Shown here: positions 48,595-59,038 of the stretch, in pieces | Position numbering within the stretch: the stretch's first letter is position 1 | How the letters are laid out: each line of letters begins with the position of its first letter | DNA from: Ectocarpus siliculosus | Taxonomy: Eukaryota; Sar; Phaeophyceae; Ectocarpales; Ectocarpaceae | Length of the DNA: 64,000 nucleotides | Assembly (NCBI GenBank): GCA_000310025.1 | Contig: FN649750.1 | Span: forward strand, 3,613,472-3,677,471 | Direction of reading: 5' to 3' | Notes under the pieces: model-generated | What the model saw: only the letters and a program-made list of their open reading frames with translations | Databases searched by the model: none | What the model was told of the DNA's origin: nothing | Position numbers and translations under genes: made by a program

Positions 48595-51500
48595 ATGGCG
48601 GTCACAATACCTTCTCTCTTCTTGTGTCTGCATGATTTCACGCGATACTCATCGATCTTCATTTGTATTGTGGTGATGTTTCTGCAAAGACTACACTAAG
48701 AACGTAGTTTGTGCTGATCACCCACCGCACACGATAAGCGGCAAGGAAGACGAACGGGAAGAGCTTGATGATTGTTGTTCGAGTTTTTCCATGTTGTCGA
48801 GAGGGTTTGCTGAATGTTAGCCTCACGCGACGAGGGTTGGGAAAGGTGTGCCAACGCGTTGTGATTTGAAGTTGGCAGCTTGAATGATTGAACCAAAATA
48901 AATATTATCGTGATCGTCCTTTTATACGCGTACAACATATTACCTGGTAGTCTACAAATAGATGTGTTACTGTTAGCGATTAATGACGTATAATAGCTTT
49001 GAACACGAGTGATCTGATGTGGGGGACCTACTGTAGTAACACAAGAGAAATGTTCATGAGGAGGGTATCCGTCGATTGACTCTCGTACCTACGCCTTCGC
49101 AGAAAATCGAAAGCGGTTTTCCGGACGATGCTCGTTCCTGGTACAATGTTGTTGTTGTCTTCACATTTAAAACCGTTCCGGTCTGTCTCCACTCAGCGCC
49201 TTCTAAATGTCAGTGCTCCAACTGACGCGGACGGTACATATACAAGTAATTACGCATTTTATTTTCTTGTTTGTGTGTATTTGTGTGTATTCGGCAGATC
49301 ACAGATACGCATACATTTGCAGATTCCCGAGATCTTCGGGGTTTATTTCGTGGATCTGTTGGGTTCGGTGGACTTGCCTCTCGCTCTGTCTCCAAGGGGA
49401 CTTGAGTTCACTCCTTTTCTTCTGTTCAGAAACAACGCCCTCGACGAGAGGTCTTGAGCGTGACAGCGAAGTTACGCGTGGACACCCCAAACATATCCTA
49501 AACAGGTATACTGCTGTTAAGTCCTTCCTCTGTGAATTGTTTTTTTATATTTTCTAAGAAACGCTGAGCCGGCACAATGAGCGACACAAGAGCGCCTACT
49601 TGATGTTTGCTCAAATCAAGAATTCTGGATTATTTTTCTGTAGGCAACAAAGAATCAACACACAAAACAACTAATTGAGAACGCAGATAAAGCGCCTTCT
49701 TCTTGCTCCCAACGTTTGTTTTCTCATCAGACCAACCCGTTAGTAACCTGCCTAGGTTGCCCTACTGTTCATCTTTTTGTTTTTCGGCCTCTGGCCTTGT
49801 CTGGCCTAAACAGATCTTTCTCAATAACTCTACTCCTTTTCACTGAAACCCTCTTCTAGTCGTCGACCGACTAGCCCCCCGCAGACTCCCCCCTCTCTTG
49901 AGCGATAGGTGTGGGGTGGGTGGGCGGGAAAATCGATCAATTCCTAGAAGGCACCCCGTGTATGCTGCTCCTCGAAGCTGCTATCTATCTGAAGCCTCCT
50001 CTCTCAAGTACGCGTTGGCTTGCCTCTCGCCCATTGAGAACACACAACCTTTCTGACCTCGCGGGGCTCTTCAATTTCCCCGCATCCCTGCTTCTTTCCG
50101 AATTCCAACACGCCTCCACGAACACCAGATTCAAATACGTACCTTCACGTTTGCTAAATACAATGGATGGTCTACAGCAAAGAAGCAGGGGCAAAGAGCC
50201 ACCGCAAAACTTTTCTGGTCTTGTACGCAGATAGATCGGAAGATCCGATATTTTTCGGGAAATTTTTTGCGCGCTCACCAAGCACCAAGACCGCCGTGTA
50301 CCGTACTCCCGTAGGAGTGCAGCAGAACGCCTTTCCGTTACTTCTCCTCTGGGAAGACTTCTCTGCTGTCGGGACAACGTCTTGCTTTTCGACCTGAGCC
50401 TAACCCGAGCCAAGCGAAAGCCAGGGAACGAACGCACCACCCCAAACGTTGCTACTTCTTCTCCGATCATCCAAGGGGTGCATGCAGGGCGTCCTCTGCA
50501 GCCCTTAGCGGTATACTGCTATACAGAGTAGTTCGGACGATCAGCAGCTTCCTCCCTCGATTCCAGCAGGTAGGCGCCGTTGGAGAAGGAGCTCCAGCTA
50601 TCCTCCGTCCGCGGGAAGAAAAAATAGAGCTTTCGACCTCTTGGTTTCGAGTAGACACACAGGTATGGGTGGCCCCATTCAACCGGAGATCTATGGTTGT
50701 TACTCTCGCCCTCGCCGTCTTTCCGTCTTTCACGTCGGCGATGAACGGTTGAACCGGCACCTCTTTGCGCGAGAGCACACTTGCGCCGCTTGTTGTCACA
50801 ATACCAGGCCTGCTACACATCTATCTGCCGTCGACAGTTCGCTTGGCGGCAAACATTTTGGTTGCACAGATTGCTGTCTAGACTTCAGCTTACCCACTGC
50901 TGTAGCTTTACCCGTCCGTCTGGCGGGTTCAACGCGAAACTGCCCAAAGGTTGCCCCTCCAAGCTATATAGCTACTTCTTGATTCACACATCACGACACG
51001 AATTTATTGCCAGAATTGTGTGATAGTCTCGCCGCTGTCGTCCCGTACAGCGAGACTCCAGGTTGCGTTTTGTTAGTGCTTACCAAACGTTAACACTTGG
51101 CTTCCACAGAACATTCGCGGTAGACACGTGGGCAAGCTTTCCTTCCAACGCGCATGTCTGATGCATGCATCAACCCCCCCACCCACCCGAAAGGCGGTCC
51201 AAGGTTTCGCCGCATCCGCATATAAATGTATACGCACAAAGAGAAAAGAAGGTAGCTGGCTGGCCGCCGCCGTGTGTGAAAGGCACAGTGTTCCAGATGC
51301 TGTTGCGCTGTTGCGCTGTGATAGCCCGCAATGTAGTGGGAAAATGGGTAAAGCGTAACCCCAGGCAGGGTCTGTGTTGCAAGAGCAGCCGCAACGCCGC
51401 AACGGAGTATTGTTTTCACCTCCGCCGGCCGCCGGGGAGAAATAATATTTACATTATTTTTTTTATTTTTTCGCGCCCGCGCGGGGCAACCGCAGCCGAG

Positions 51501-51744
51501 GTTATTTTTTACTAGATTCGAGAAAAACTTACTATTTACGTCAGCTTGTGAAAACCGGCGCAAAAGAGAAAACAATGATTCACACGTTGGGTACATACAC
51601 TGTTTTGGAATCGGGACCGCGGTTGCCTCAAACATCGGCCTGCACGTCGTGGTCCCGGTGTAACCTACATAGTGCCATGAACAACTTGACAAACGTTATT
51701 GAGCGCATTCGCTGAAAACCTTTCGCGGTTGCGGTAGAGGTCCC

Positions 51745-51850
51745 TGTTTAGTGCCGAGGTGTGCGCCGAAATTTCACCGGCACTGTACCGGGCACCGGCG
51801 CTATTGTTCAGAGTGCCAAAGCGGCGCTATTCAGAGTCTGAAAATCCCTC
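51745..51850. repeat. Dispersed CCGGCACTGTACCGG repeat, copy
   Basis: Starts with GTCCCTGTTTAGTGCCGAGG and continues with CACCGGCACTGTACCGGGCA and GGCGCTATTCAGAG. The CCCTGTTTAGTG end is the reverse complement of the end seen near 53540, so both look like members of one family. Confidence 0.5.
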
Positions 51851-52370
51851 AATTGAGGACAACTATGAGTGCAGCGCTTACACTGCGGGGTCAACAGAGT
51901 ACCTTATTAGACGTAAATGGTGAGATCATAGCATAGGCGGCGCGGGCAGACTGTGCCACGATACATGTAGGATGGTTCCTACCCTGTCGAACACACAGAT
52001 TTTGCTGTAGAAAGTTAACTGGGCGGGACACAGAAACGTACTTCATGGCCTGAAATGTCACGTCAACCCTTCTCATGAATATCGCACAGGATATACGAAG
52101 TATACCTCACAGCTGTGGCAATGGCCTTGCAAGGATCAAACCATTCCGGGCAAGCTCAATTACTCGACAGCGAAAGGAAGATGCTCACTCAGGCACCCTA
52201 TGTATCTTTGGCGGTAATAATGTTTGTGAAGCTCCAATCAATGCATACACTCACTCCTACTAAACGAACGGAAGCAAAATCCCACTTCTCCTTGCGCTCT
52301 TTCGATGTAGCGAGAGCGGGGAAAATGTACGTATGTGTGCGAGTGAGTGTATAATTTGCGCCGATGGCGC

Positions 52371-53375
52371 TAACCGACTGATCGATCAAAAGACAGACGT
52401 TGTCTGTCTCGGCGTGGAAAAAGGAAATTATGAATGCTACCAATAATCCCATGATCTGGGACCCCATCGTGTGGTCTTTTTAATAGCATCGACCCCGTTT
52501 GTGCGCGTTCATTATCGTGTGTGCTTTCTTCGTTGTGATTGACCGCACTAACCGGCTGACCAATGAAAATACGTCAGAGTCAGAGTTCGGTTGACAACAC
52601 AAAAATCTTTAAAATGCCATGATCTGGGGGGTCTCCCACACTGTCTACAGTTTTCCCAAACGACCCATGGGTGACCCATGGGCCGCCCATGGGCACCCTA
52701 ATTTAACGGCACCCCGTTAGGCCCATGGGCAGCCCATGGGGCGGCCAATGAGATCCCTTCAACCGAACCAGTGTACTCCTAAACAATGGTAGATTATCTG
52801 CGATGGAACGGGCACAATACATTGCGGCTTAGCCCTTACTAACCCTAACCCTAACCCCAAGCCCACACGATACGTGCTAGGTTGGCACTGGTGGCTAAGT
52901 CCTAGGTTGATGTGCAGGTGGCAAAGTTCTAGGTTGATATGCCGGTGGCGAAGTGCCGCCCATGGGCCGCCCATGGGTGACCCAGGGGCGACCCATGGGT
53001 GTCCCTTTGGCGGTTTAGCAAAACTGTCAGTAGTGTGGGAGATTGGATCTGGGGGCCCATGAGGAGGCGTCATGGAGGGGGCTAGCCACTCTCCGCACTA
53101 ACCACATAAACGGTAGCAACAGAGGAAACTATACGTGGCTAGCAAGGCTACCGCCTTGTACGCGCGTTCCTTTCGGGGTGCTTTCACCGTCCGCTTTTTT
53201 TTCACCACCACTCTCATCGCCAATTATTGCAACTTTATTGGCGGACCGTCTCTCAAAGTGTGTGCATATTGACGTTCTAACCGGCTGCCCAATGAAAAAA
53301 GACGTCAGTCTCAGTCGGCTGAAAACAGTGAATCTTTCTCAAGGCCATGTTTTGGGACTCCATGAGGTGTGTGGG
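52371..53375. repeat. Three diverged copies of a dispersed repeat
   Basis: Segments at about 52371-52475, 52545-52630 (continuing after 53045) and 53275-53375 share the order CTAACCGGCTG.CCAATGAAAA, a GTCAGTCTCAG-like block, an AATCTTTCT-like block and CCATGATCTGGGACCCCATG. The middle copy is split by the TIR element at 52631-53045. Confidence 0.6.
52631..53045. mobile_element. Mutator-like non-autonomous TIR element
   Basis: About 415 bp with long imperfect terminal inverted repeats (roughly 75-90 bp). Both ends read TCTCCCACACT, then an ACAGTTTT-AAAC block, then stacked CCCATGGG palindromes with GACC/CGCC spacers. The 10-bp sequence GATCTGGGGG flanks both sides (52621-52630 and 53046-53055), a duplication of the size Mutator-like elements make. 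The interior includes CCCTAA repeats (about 52843-52862) and three 25-27 bp CTAGGTTG tandem units (about 52877-52955). There is no coding capacity. Confidence 0.65.
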
Positions 53376-53394
53376 TGCGTGAACCAGCAATATC

Positions 53395-53545
53395 GTGGGT
53401 ACAGAAGTGCCGAACCGGCACGATAGTGGGCATCCCTCAATAGTGCCAGTCTGGCACTAATCAGGGATGTCTGTGCGCCGAGGATTGACCGGCACTAAAC
53501 CGGCAACCGGCACTATTCAACCGGCACTAATAAACAGGGATCTCT
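53395..53545. repeat. Dispersed CCGGCACTATTCAACCGG repeat, copy
   Basis: Contains ATAGTGCCAGTCTGGCACTA, GACCGGCACTAAACCGGCAA and CCGGCACTATTCAACCGG, ending CTAATAAACAGGGATCTC. It is rich in GTGCC/GGCAC inverted pairs. Related segments lie near 17588 and 51745. Confidence 0.55.
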
Positions 53546-54453
53546 ACTTTATCTAAAGCGGGGAGGTCAATAACATGAATAGGAAAGAACAGTTTTTTGA
53601 TGTTTTTCCCAACAAGAGCAACGCCTAAAGCTCATCTTGATAGGGTCATTCATCATGTGTCTCATTGCTGCAAAACGATGTTGTAGGTACGTATCACAGC
53701 AGTGCATTTCAATTCATTTCACGAAAGTAAAGTACAAAGCTCTCCCTTCTGCACAGTTTCCCACACGAAGTGCCTACACGTCTGACGGCACACGAAGTGG
53801 GTTTTGGCAGAGATTCAGATGTGGTTAAGTTTGCATCGCACGAATAGCGGAGGATTTCTCCCCGGGCGATTCCCCAACGCTATAGAAATGCGTTGAATAC
53901 TTAAAACACGCCCTACCATACATGTTCATGACCGCACCATGGAATATTCAACATGATAGCAGCACTGCTGTACAATATGAGCATTGTTTTCCTGCAGACC
54001 TGTTCCTGATGCCCGTTCCGTTTCATTTCTCCAAGCACTTCGATTTGTCATGTACGCGCTTGGTCGCTGCTACGTACCCACGTCGTCATTAGACCGCACC
54101 AGTCGGTATCTCTTCGATGCAAATTAATCCGAATGACCCAAGAGGCGGAATGTGTTGCGACGCTAGCATGATGCGACCCTAGCACGATGGTCCCGTCGTG
54201 CAGTCCATGGATTGTTGCAGACAGCAGACAAAAGATGTGTAATTGACCTGTCTCCGAAGAGTGAATTTTTGAATGCTTTGAGCCCTACAGCACCGTAGGA
54301 TATTCTGCCCCCCCCCGCCCCTCTCCCCCATGCTGAGAGTGAATACTAGCAGAGGATACAGTCGGCGCTACTCCTATGTAAAAGGGATCTCTCCACAGCT
54401 TGGGCAGTTTATCCCAAGGGTTTGAATTGACTCTCGGTTCCGGTATCGGGAGT

Positions 54454-54458
54454 GTAAT
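54454..54458. repeat. Target-site duplication GTAAT (left)
   Basis: GTAAT directly precedes the left LTR and recurs directly after the right LTR at 63556-63560, the 5-bp duplication expected of LTR-retrotransposon integration. Confidence 0.93.
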
Positions 54459-54980
54459 TGTTGAGTAGCTTTGTGCGTGGGTGCCTCGGCGCGGGGTCCC
54501 GTAGTGGGAAACAAAAGGTGCCAGCAGCTGGGTACTGCCAACGGTCAAAATGTAGAAACTATCCGCGGGCGTGAAAGCCCTTCTACGTGGTGGAGCGTGG
54601 AAGCTCGTGTATAATATAGTTGTGGTGTGGAAGCCGGGTGGCGTGGTAGCCCTGATGTAAAGGTATATGTAGGGACGTGGGAGTCCTGAAGGCGTGGAAG
54701 CCGGGTTGGCGTGATAGCCGGAGTATGGGCGTGGAAGCCGGGGTTGGCGTGAGAGCCGGAAAAAGGACTTGATTATACACAGAAAAAGGAAGTGAGGAAC
54801 CACAAGCCACGCACACAAATTCCGTTGTAGACACCCATACCCTCAAACCTGCAATATGTGATAAAGTTGGTACCACCAAATCTAATCCATAGCAACCATT
54901 GAACCCCCAAACTCCCCGCTCCATCTGCTCGGGAAATTCTTGCTCGCAATAATCTGTTGATGCTGTGAGTACATCCAACA
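54459..54980 (-). repeat. LTR (3' LTR of the minus-strand element)
   Basis: 522 bp, TGTTGAGTAG at one end and CATCCAACA at the other. It matches 63034-63555 base for base by eye (constant offset 8575). It carries TATA-like sequences in the sense orientation (for example TGTATAATC) and a hairpin array at 54567-54760. Confidence 0.97.
54567..54760. repeat. Array of about nine mini-hairpin motifs in the LTR
   Basis: The motif is an inverted pair of 3-4 bp around a GTGRRA-type hexamer loop. Examples on the + strand: GGGC-GTGAAA-GCCC (54567), GAGC-GTGGAA-GCTC (54593), GGAC-GTGGGA-GTCC, and several GGC-GTGRNA-GCC. The same array is in the other LTR at 63142-63335. Confidence 0.75.
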
Positions 54981-54992
54981 GCCCCCCTACTC
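54981..54992 (-). other. Polypurine tract (putative plus-strand primer site)
   Basis: In the sense orientation GAGTAGGGGGGC directly abuts the start of the 3' LTR (TGTTGGATG). A purine run at this position is the expected primer for plus-strand DNA synthesis. Confidence 0.75.
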
Positions 54993-55506
54993 GCTGCATT
55001 GGCAAGATTACACCCGGACTCATTTAACTACCTTACACATGCATACCCTCTTATACCAAATACCTGAACGCAAGGCTTAGTGATTAACATTCCATCCATC
55101 TCATGCTTCGTCTTCGCCAAAACACCATGACCATTATACCCGAAACAAAACTCGTTAGAACTCCAACCGGTTTGAAACTCTTCTCCTAACCATTAAACCA
55201 GAAACACTGCAGAGATTATCCATCGGTCACCCTGGAATTCAACATCGTAGAAAATCCTCAGAAATAGCAATTCAATAGAATCGCACAAACGCAAAAAAAC
55301 AAAACAAAAATAAAGACTCCAGGACTGCTCATTTAGAATTTCAATCGGATAGAAAGTATTCCCAACCAACCATTAAAACAGAAATACCAAATATAATGTC
55401 AATCGGCCATTCTTGAATTCAAACTCGTAGAAAATCAACTCCTCATATACTCAAATCGAAAGAATCACACAAACAAAAACACAACACAAAAAAACTCCGG
55501 GACTGC

Positions 55507-57309
55507 TCAATTTAAGTTCATCACGTAGTCCCTGTGGAACACAAAATCCCTCTCAGGTAGCGCCTTCGTGAGGAAGTCAGCATGCTGGTACTGCGACGCT
55601 ACATGAATGATCTCTACCTCCTTCTCATCTACCAGTTGTCTGAGGAAGTGATGCCGCACGTCGATGTGCTTCGAGTTGGAATTCGAGATCGGGTGTTTTG
55701 CGATCTGGATAGCACCCTCGTTATCCTCGTACAGTGGAATGCACGGCCGCAACTCCTTCGGCAACATAAAGCGCCAAACCTGCCTCAAAAAAAGAATCTC
55801 CTTCCCCATGTCCGCCATCGCCACGTACTCTGCCTGCGTGGTGGACAAAGTCACACACTTCTGAGTCTTGGAAAACCATGCTATCGCTCCCCCCGCACAC
55901 ATTACTACTCCCCCTGAAACCGACCTACGATCCGCCGCACGCGAGGCGTAATCCGCGTCGACGAACGTGATCAAAGAAAACCCTGAAATTGTCCCCTTCT
56001 GAAAAGAAATCCCGAAAGAACTAGTCCTAACTGCATATCCTAAGATGCCAAGTGCAGCCTTCCAGTGGATCAACTTGGGTGCACTACAGTACCTCGCTAC
56101 TGCCCTCACCGCATTCGCGATATCCGGCCTAGTCAACAAAGCTATCCATAGCAACGAACCAATCAGCGCGCGAAATGGGTGCTCTACGCTCGGCTCATTC
56201 ACATCAAAGTCCCAAAGTCTCCAAGTCGTGGGCAAAGGAATGCTTCCGCCCCACTCCACACCATATCTCTCTCCCAACTCCTTGGTGTATGTCTCCTGCG
56301 AAATCGTCAATCTACCTGCCTCTCTGTCCCTCTCGTAATAGCAACCAGAGTACCACTGCAACTCCCCCAGAGACTTCACCGGTACGTAATCGCCCAGGTC
56401 CTTCCCAAATTGATCACACCTCTCCTTCGTCCCCACTGCAAAAATATCATCTACGTGTACTACTAGAATCAACACTACTTCCCCCCCTTCGACTAAGCGA
56501 AAAACACATGAATCGGCCATGCACTGCTCGAAACCCAAAGCCAAAAGACACTTCTTCAGCAACGCGTACCACTCCCTAGATGCCTGCCTCAAACCGTAAA
56601 GGCTCTTGTTCAACTGCACAATCTTCCCCGACAACGCACCACATCCTTCCGGCAATCGCATGAAAATGTCTTCCTTGAGAGGGGCCCTCACAAACGCCTG
56701 ATCGATATCGAAATGACACAACTCCAAGTCAAGCTCACACGCCAAAGCTGCCAACATACGAACACTAGACGAAGCTACTGTGGGAGCATACAAATCACCA
56801 AAGTCAATGTACTCCTTCTGCATATCTCCTCTTGCAACAAGTCTGGTTTTGGCCTTCGTAGGAAAGCCGAACGCATCTACCTTCCAATCAAACACAAACT
56901 TCGACTTGATACAATTACCGATTGGTTGCTAGGGTCCAACAACCTTGAATGCATCTGCTTCTAGCAACCCAAACACCTCTCTCTTCGTTGCGTCCATGAA
57001 CTGGGTGCTGTGCACGCTCTCCTTCGCCTCCTTGAATGTCTGGGGAACCCTGAGGTCCTTGGCGTGGCAGCGCGGCATGTCGGGACGCAGAAGGGGTGGC
57101 TCCATCTCAGAGATAGCCGAATCGAGGTCGTCGCGCGTCGCAAGACGCGCCATGAGCCCGAGCGGAACGCCCCGCTCAGAGGGACCGATCGACCATCCAT
57201 ACCCCACGCGTCCCTTCTCGCCCGTGTCCCCCTTAGGCAGGATGCCCTTGCTTCCTCCCGCGTCCCCACTCCGAGCTCGCTGCTCCCCCTCCGCCCCCCT
57301 GCTCATCAT
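55507..57309 (-). pseudogene. Copia reverse transcriptase and RNase H (interrupted by TAG)
   Basis: Open on the minus strand except for one in-frame TAG at 56931-56929, twelve codons before the FDWKVDAFG segment. Upstream residues (VPQTFKEAKESV, MDATKREVFGLLEADAF) are the usual RT entry region. RT motifs follow: ARGDMQKEYIDFGDLYAPT, FDIDQAF, KSLYGLRQASREWY and the active-site HVDD in place of the common YVDD. RNase H follows with DADY, QAEYVAM, YEDNEGAIQIA, SKHIDVRHHFLR and HADFLTK, so its acidic residues are all present. The frame ends at TGA 55509-55507. Apart from the TAG, this part looks intact. Confidence 0.9.
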
Positions 57310-57753
57310 CCCCCTCCAATCCTGGCCGGAGCATCGTCTTCCCGTTCATGACTCGCCGAGCATCCAGCATGGAGAGGAGGACATCTTCGTTCGCCTGAGC
57401 CAGCAACCCCATGGTGATCTCGGAAGGAGGGAGAGGAGTACTGACGGCCTCGTTCGGCAGAGATGGGAACTGCCGGTCCTCCGAAAGAGTAGAGAGCTGC
57501 TGCTGTGACATGGCGCGCGCATCTCCCCTCGTGCGTCCTCGGACCCGAAGGTCTCCCTTCTCGCCCAGCTGTCTCGAAGCATGGGGCGTCAGGGGCGTGG
57601 CGTACCCCGGTGCGGTCGGCGGCGGTCTGGTCAGCCTGGTTTGGCGTGGTTGCGGCGCTCTTCTTGGCGGGGACTGTTCAGCCTCGATGGGTGAGGACGA
57701 CCATTCCGGGAGCGGCGGCGATATCGACGACGACGGCGACGACCCAGCAGCGG

Positions 57754-58009
57754 CAGCAGCAGCAGAGGACGGAGGTGGAGCAGCGGCGGTCCCCATCGCA
57801 TGCGGCCACGGAAGCGGCGACACGGCGGCACCAGGCGAAGGTGCAGGCCAGAACGCAGGCCCCGGCGGCGGTGGCGACGGTGACGGCCCGGCGGCGGCAG
57901 CAGCGGGCGTCGGTGGAGCGGCGGCGGTCCCCGTCACAGGCGGCCACGGGAGCGGCGACACGGCGAGACCAGGCGAAGGTGCAGGCCATGACGCAGGCCC
58001 CGGTAGCGG
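57754..58009. repeat. 138-bp tandem repeat at the edge of the gap
   Basis: Almost two copies of a GC-rich 138-bp unit (46 codons, in frame) containing GCGGTCCCC and CAGGCGAAGGTGCAGGCC, running straight into the N gap. It lies in the integrase-RT spacer of pol and would encode a Pro/Ala-rich linker. Confidence 0.8.
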
Positions 58010-58353
58010 NNNNNNNNNNNNNNNNNNNNNNNNNNNNNNNNNNNNNNNNNNNNNNNNNNNNNNNNNNNNNNNNNNNNNNNNNNNNNNNNNNNNNNNNNNN
58101 NNNNNNNNNNNNNNNNNNNNNNNNNNNNNNNNNNNNNNNNNNNNNNNNNNNNNNNNNNNNNNNNNNNNNNNNNNNNNNNNNNNNNNNNNNNNNNNNNNNN
58201 NNNNNNNNNNNNNNNNNNNNNNNNNNNNNNNNNNNNNNNNNNNNNNNNNNNNNNNNNNNNNNNNNNNNNNNNNNNNNNNNNNNNNNNNNNNNNNNNNNNN
58301 NNNNNNNNNNNNNNNNNNNNNNNNNNNNNNNNNNNNNNNNNNNNNNNNNNNNN
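58010..58353. other. Assembly gap (344 N)
   Basis: Undetermined bases inside pol, directly after a tandem repeat. The true length is unknown, so frame continuity across it cannot be judged. Confidence 0.99.
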
Positions 58354-59038
58354 GTAGACGTCATTCAGGAAAAAACACGGCACTTCCCAGTCGTCCATTT
58401 TGGTTGCCGGCCGCTCCCACATGAAACCGTACTGGAAAAACGGTACCAAACGGAAGGGTCGTTTCTTGCCGGTGTAGAGCTCCTGCGGCGAGGCACCCCC
58501 TGCGTTGGAAGGAGATGCAGACTGGTTCAGCTTCTGCGCGGCGTCTTTTGCGGACTCCGCCCAGAGCTCGTCGCCCCGAACGCTCAGCCCGCGGATACGA
58601 GAAAATCCAGCGGGGCCAAGTATCTCTTGGGCAGCGCGGCGAGACGCCTTGCCGACCTTGAGGCACCTCTGGATGGCGCTCTCGACGACGCCGTTGTACT
58701 GCTGCACGCCGGGAGGGGAGTACTCGATCGCGATCCCCATGCTGGCACAGAACTCCTTGAAGTCGCCGCTGGTCCAGAGGGCGTCACAGTCGCCCCGGAC
58801 GCACTTGATCGCGGTGCCAGCCTTGTGGGCGGCGTCCACGACCATGCGCTTGAAGACCGCCAACGCCTCCGACTTCCGCCGCATGGCATAGCAGACGATC
58901 CAGCCCGTGGCGGCGTCCACACCGAAGAGCATGTAGTGGTTGCCGCCGATGGTCGCCGTGTACCCGCCGCACATGTCGATGTGGAACATGTCGTTCGGCG
59001 CCCTCTTGCCGCGGTATCCGCCCCCCTGCTTCGGCACC
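58354..59038 (-). pseudogene. Copia integrase core (partial, runs into gap)
   Basis: Minus-strand frame beginning VPKQGGGYRGKR and carrying the integrase catalytic triad: D in FHIDMCGG, D in CVRGDCDALW and E in QQYNGVVESAIQ, with the usual spacing. It continues with ASPQELYTGKKRPFRLVPF, the C-terminal GKKP-type region, before the N gap. The upstream zinc-binding part is separated from it by the inserted segment 59039-59656. Confidence 0.88.

Larger units (their letters stand above)
48595..54453. other. Intergenic region downstream of IFT140
   Basis: Besides the IFT140 3' UTR, this 5.9 kb holds the repeats listed separately at 51745, 52371-53375, 52631-53045 and 53395. Open frames of up to 160 codons (for example minus 49985-50470) have no recognisable domain. 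No tRNA, rRNA or convincing exon was found. Confidence 0.45.

Noticed and set aside
49911-50470. Open frames of 107-161 codons downstream of IFT140
   Set aside because: No domain, no exon-like codon use, both strands open at once; probably chance.
55582-56579. Plus-strand open frames opposite the reverse transcriptase
   Set aside because: Shadows of the minus-strand RT/RNase H coding sequence; no independent motif.
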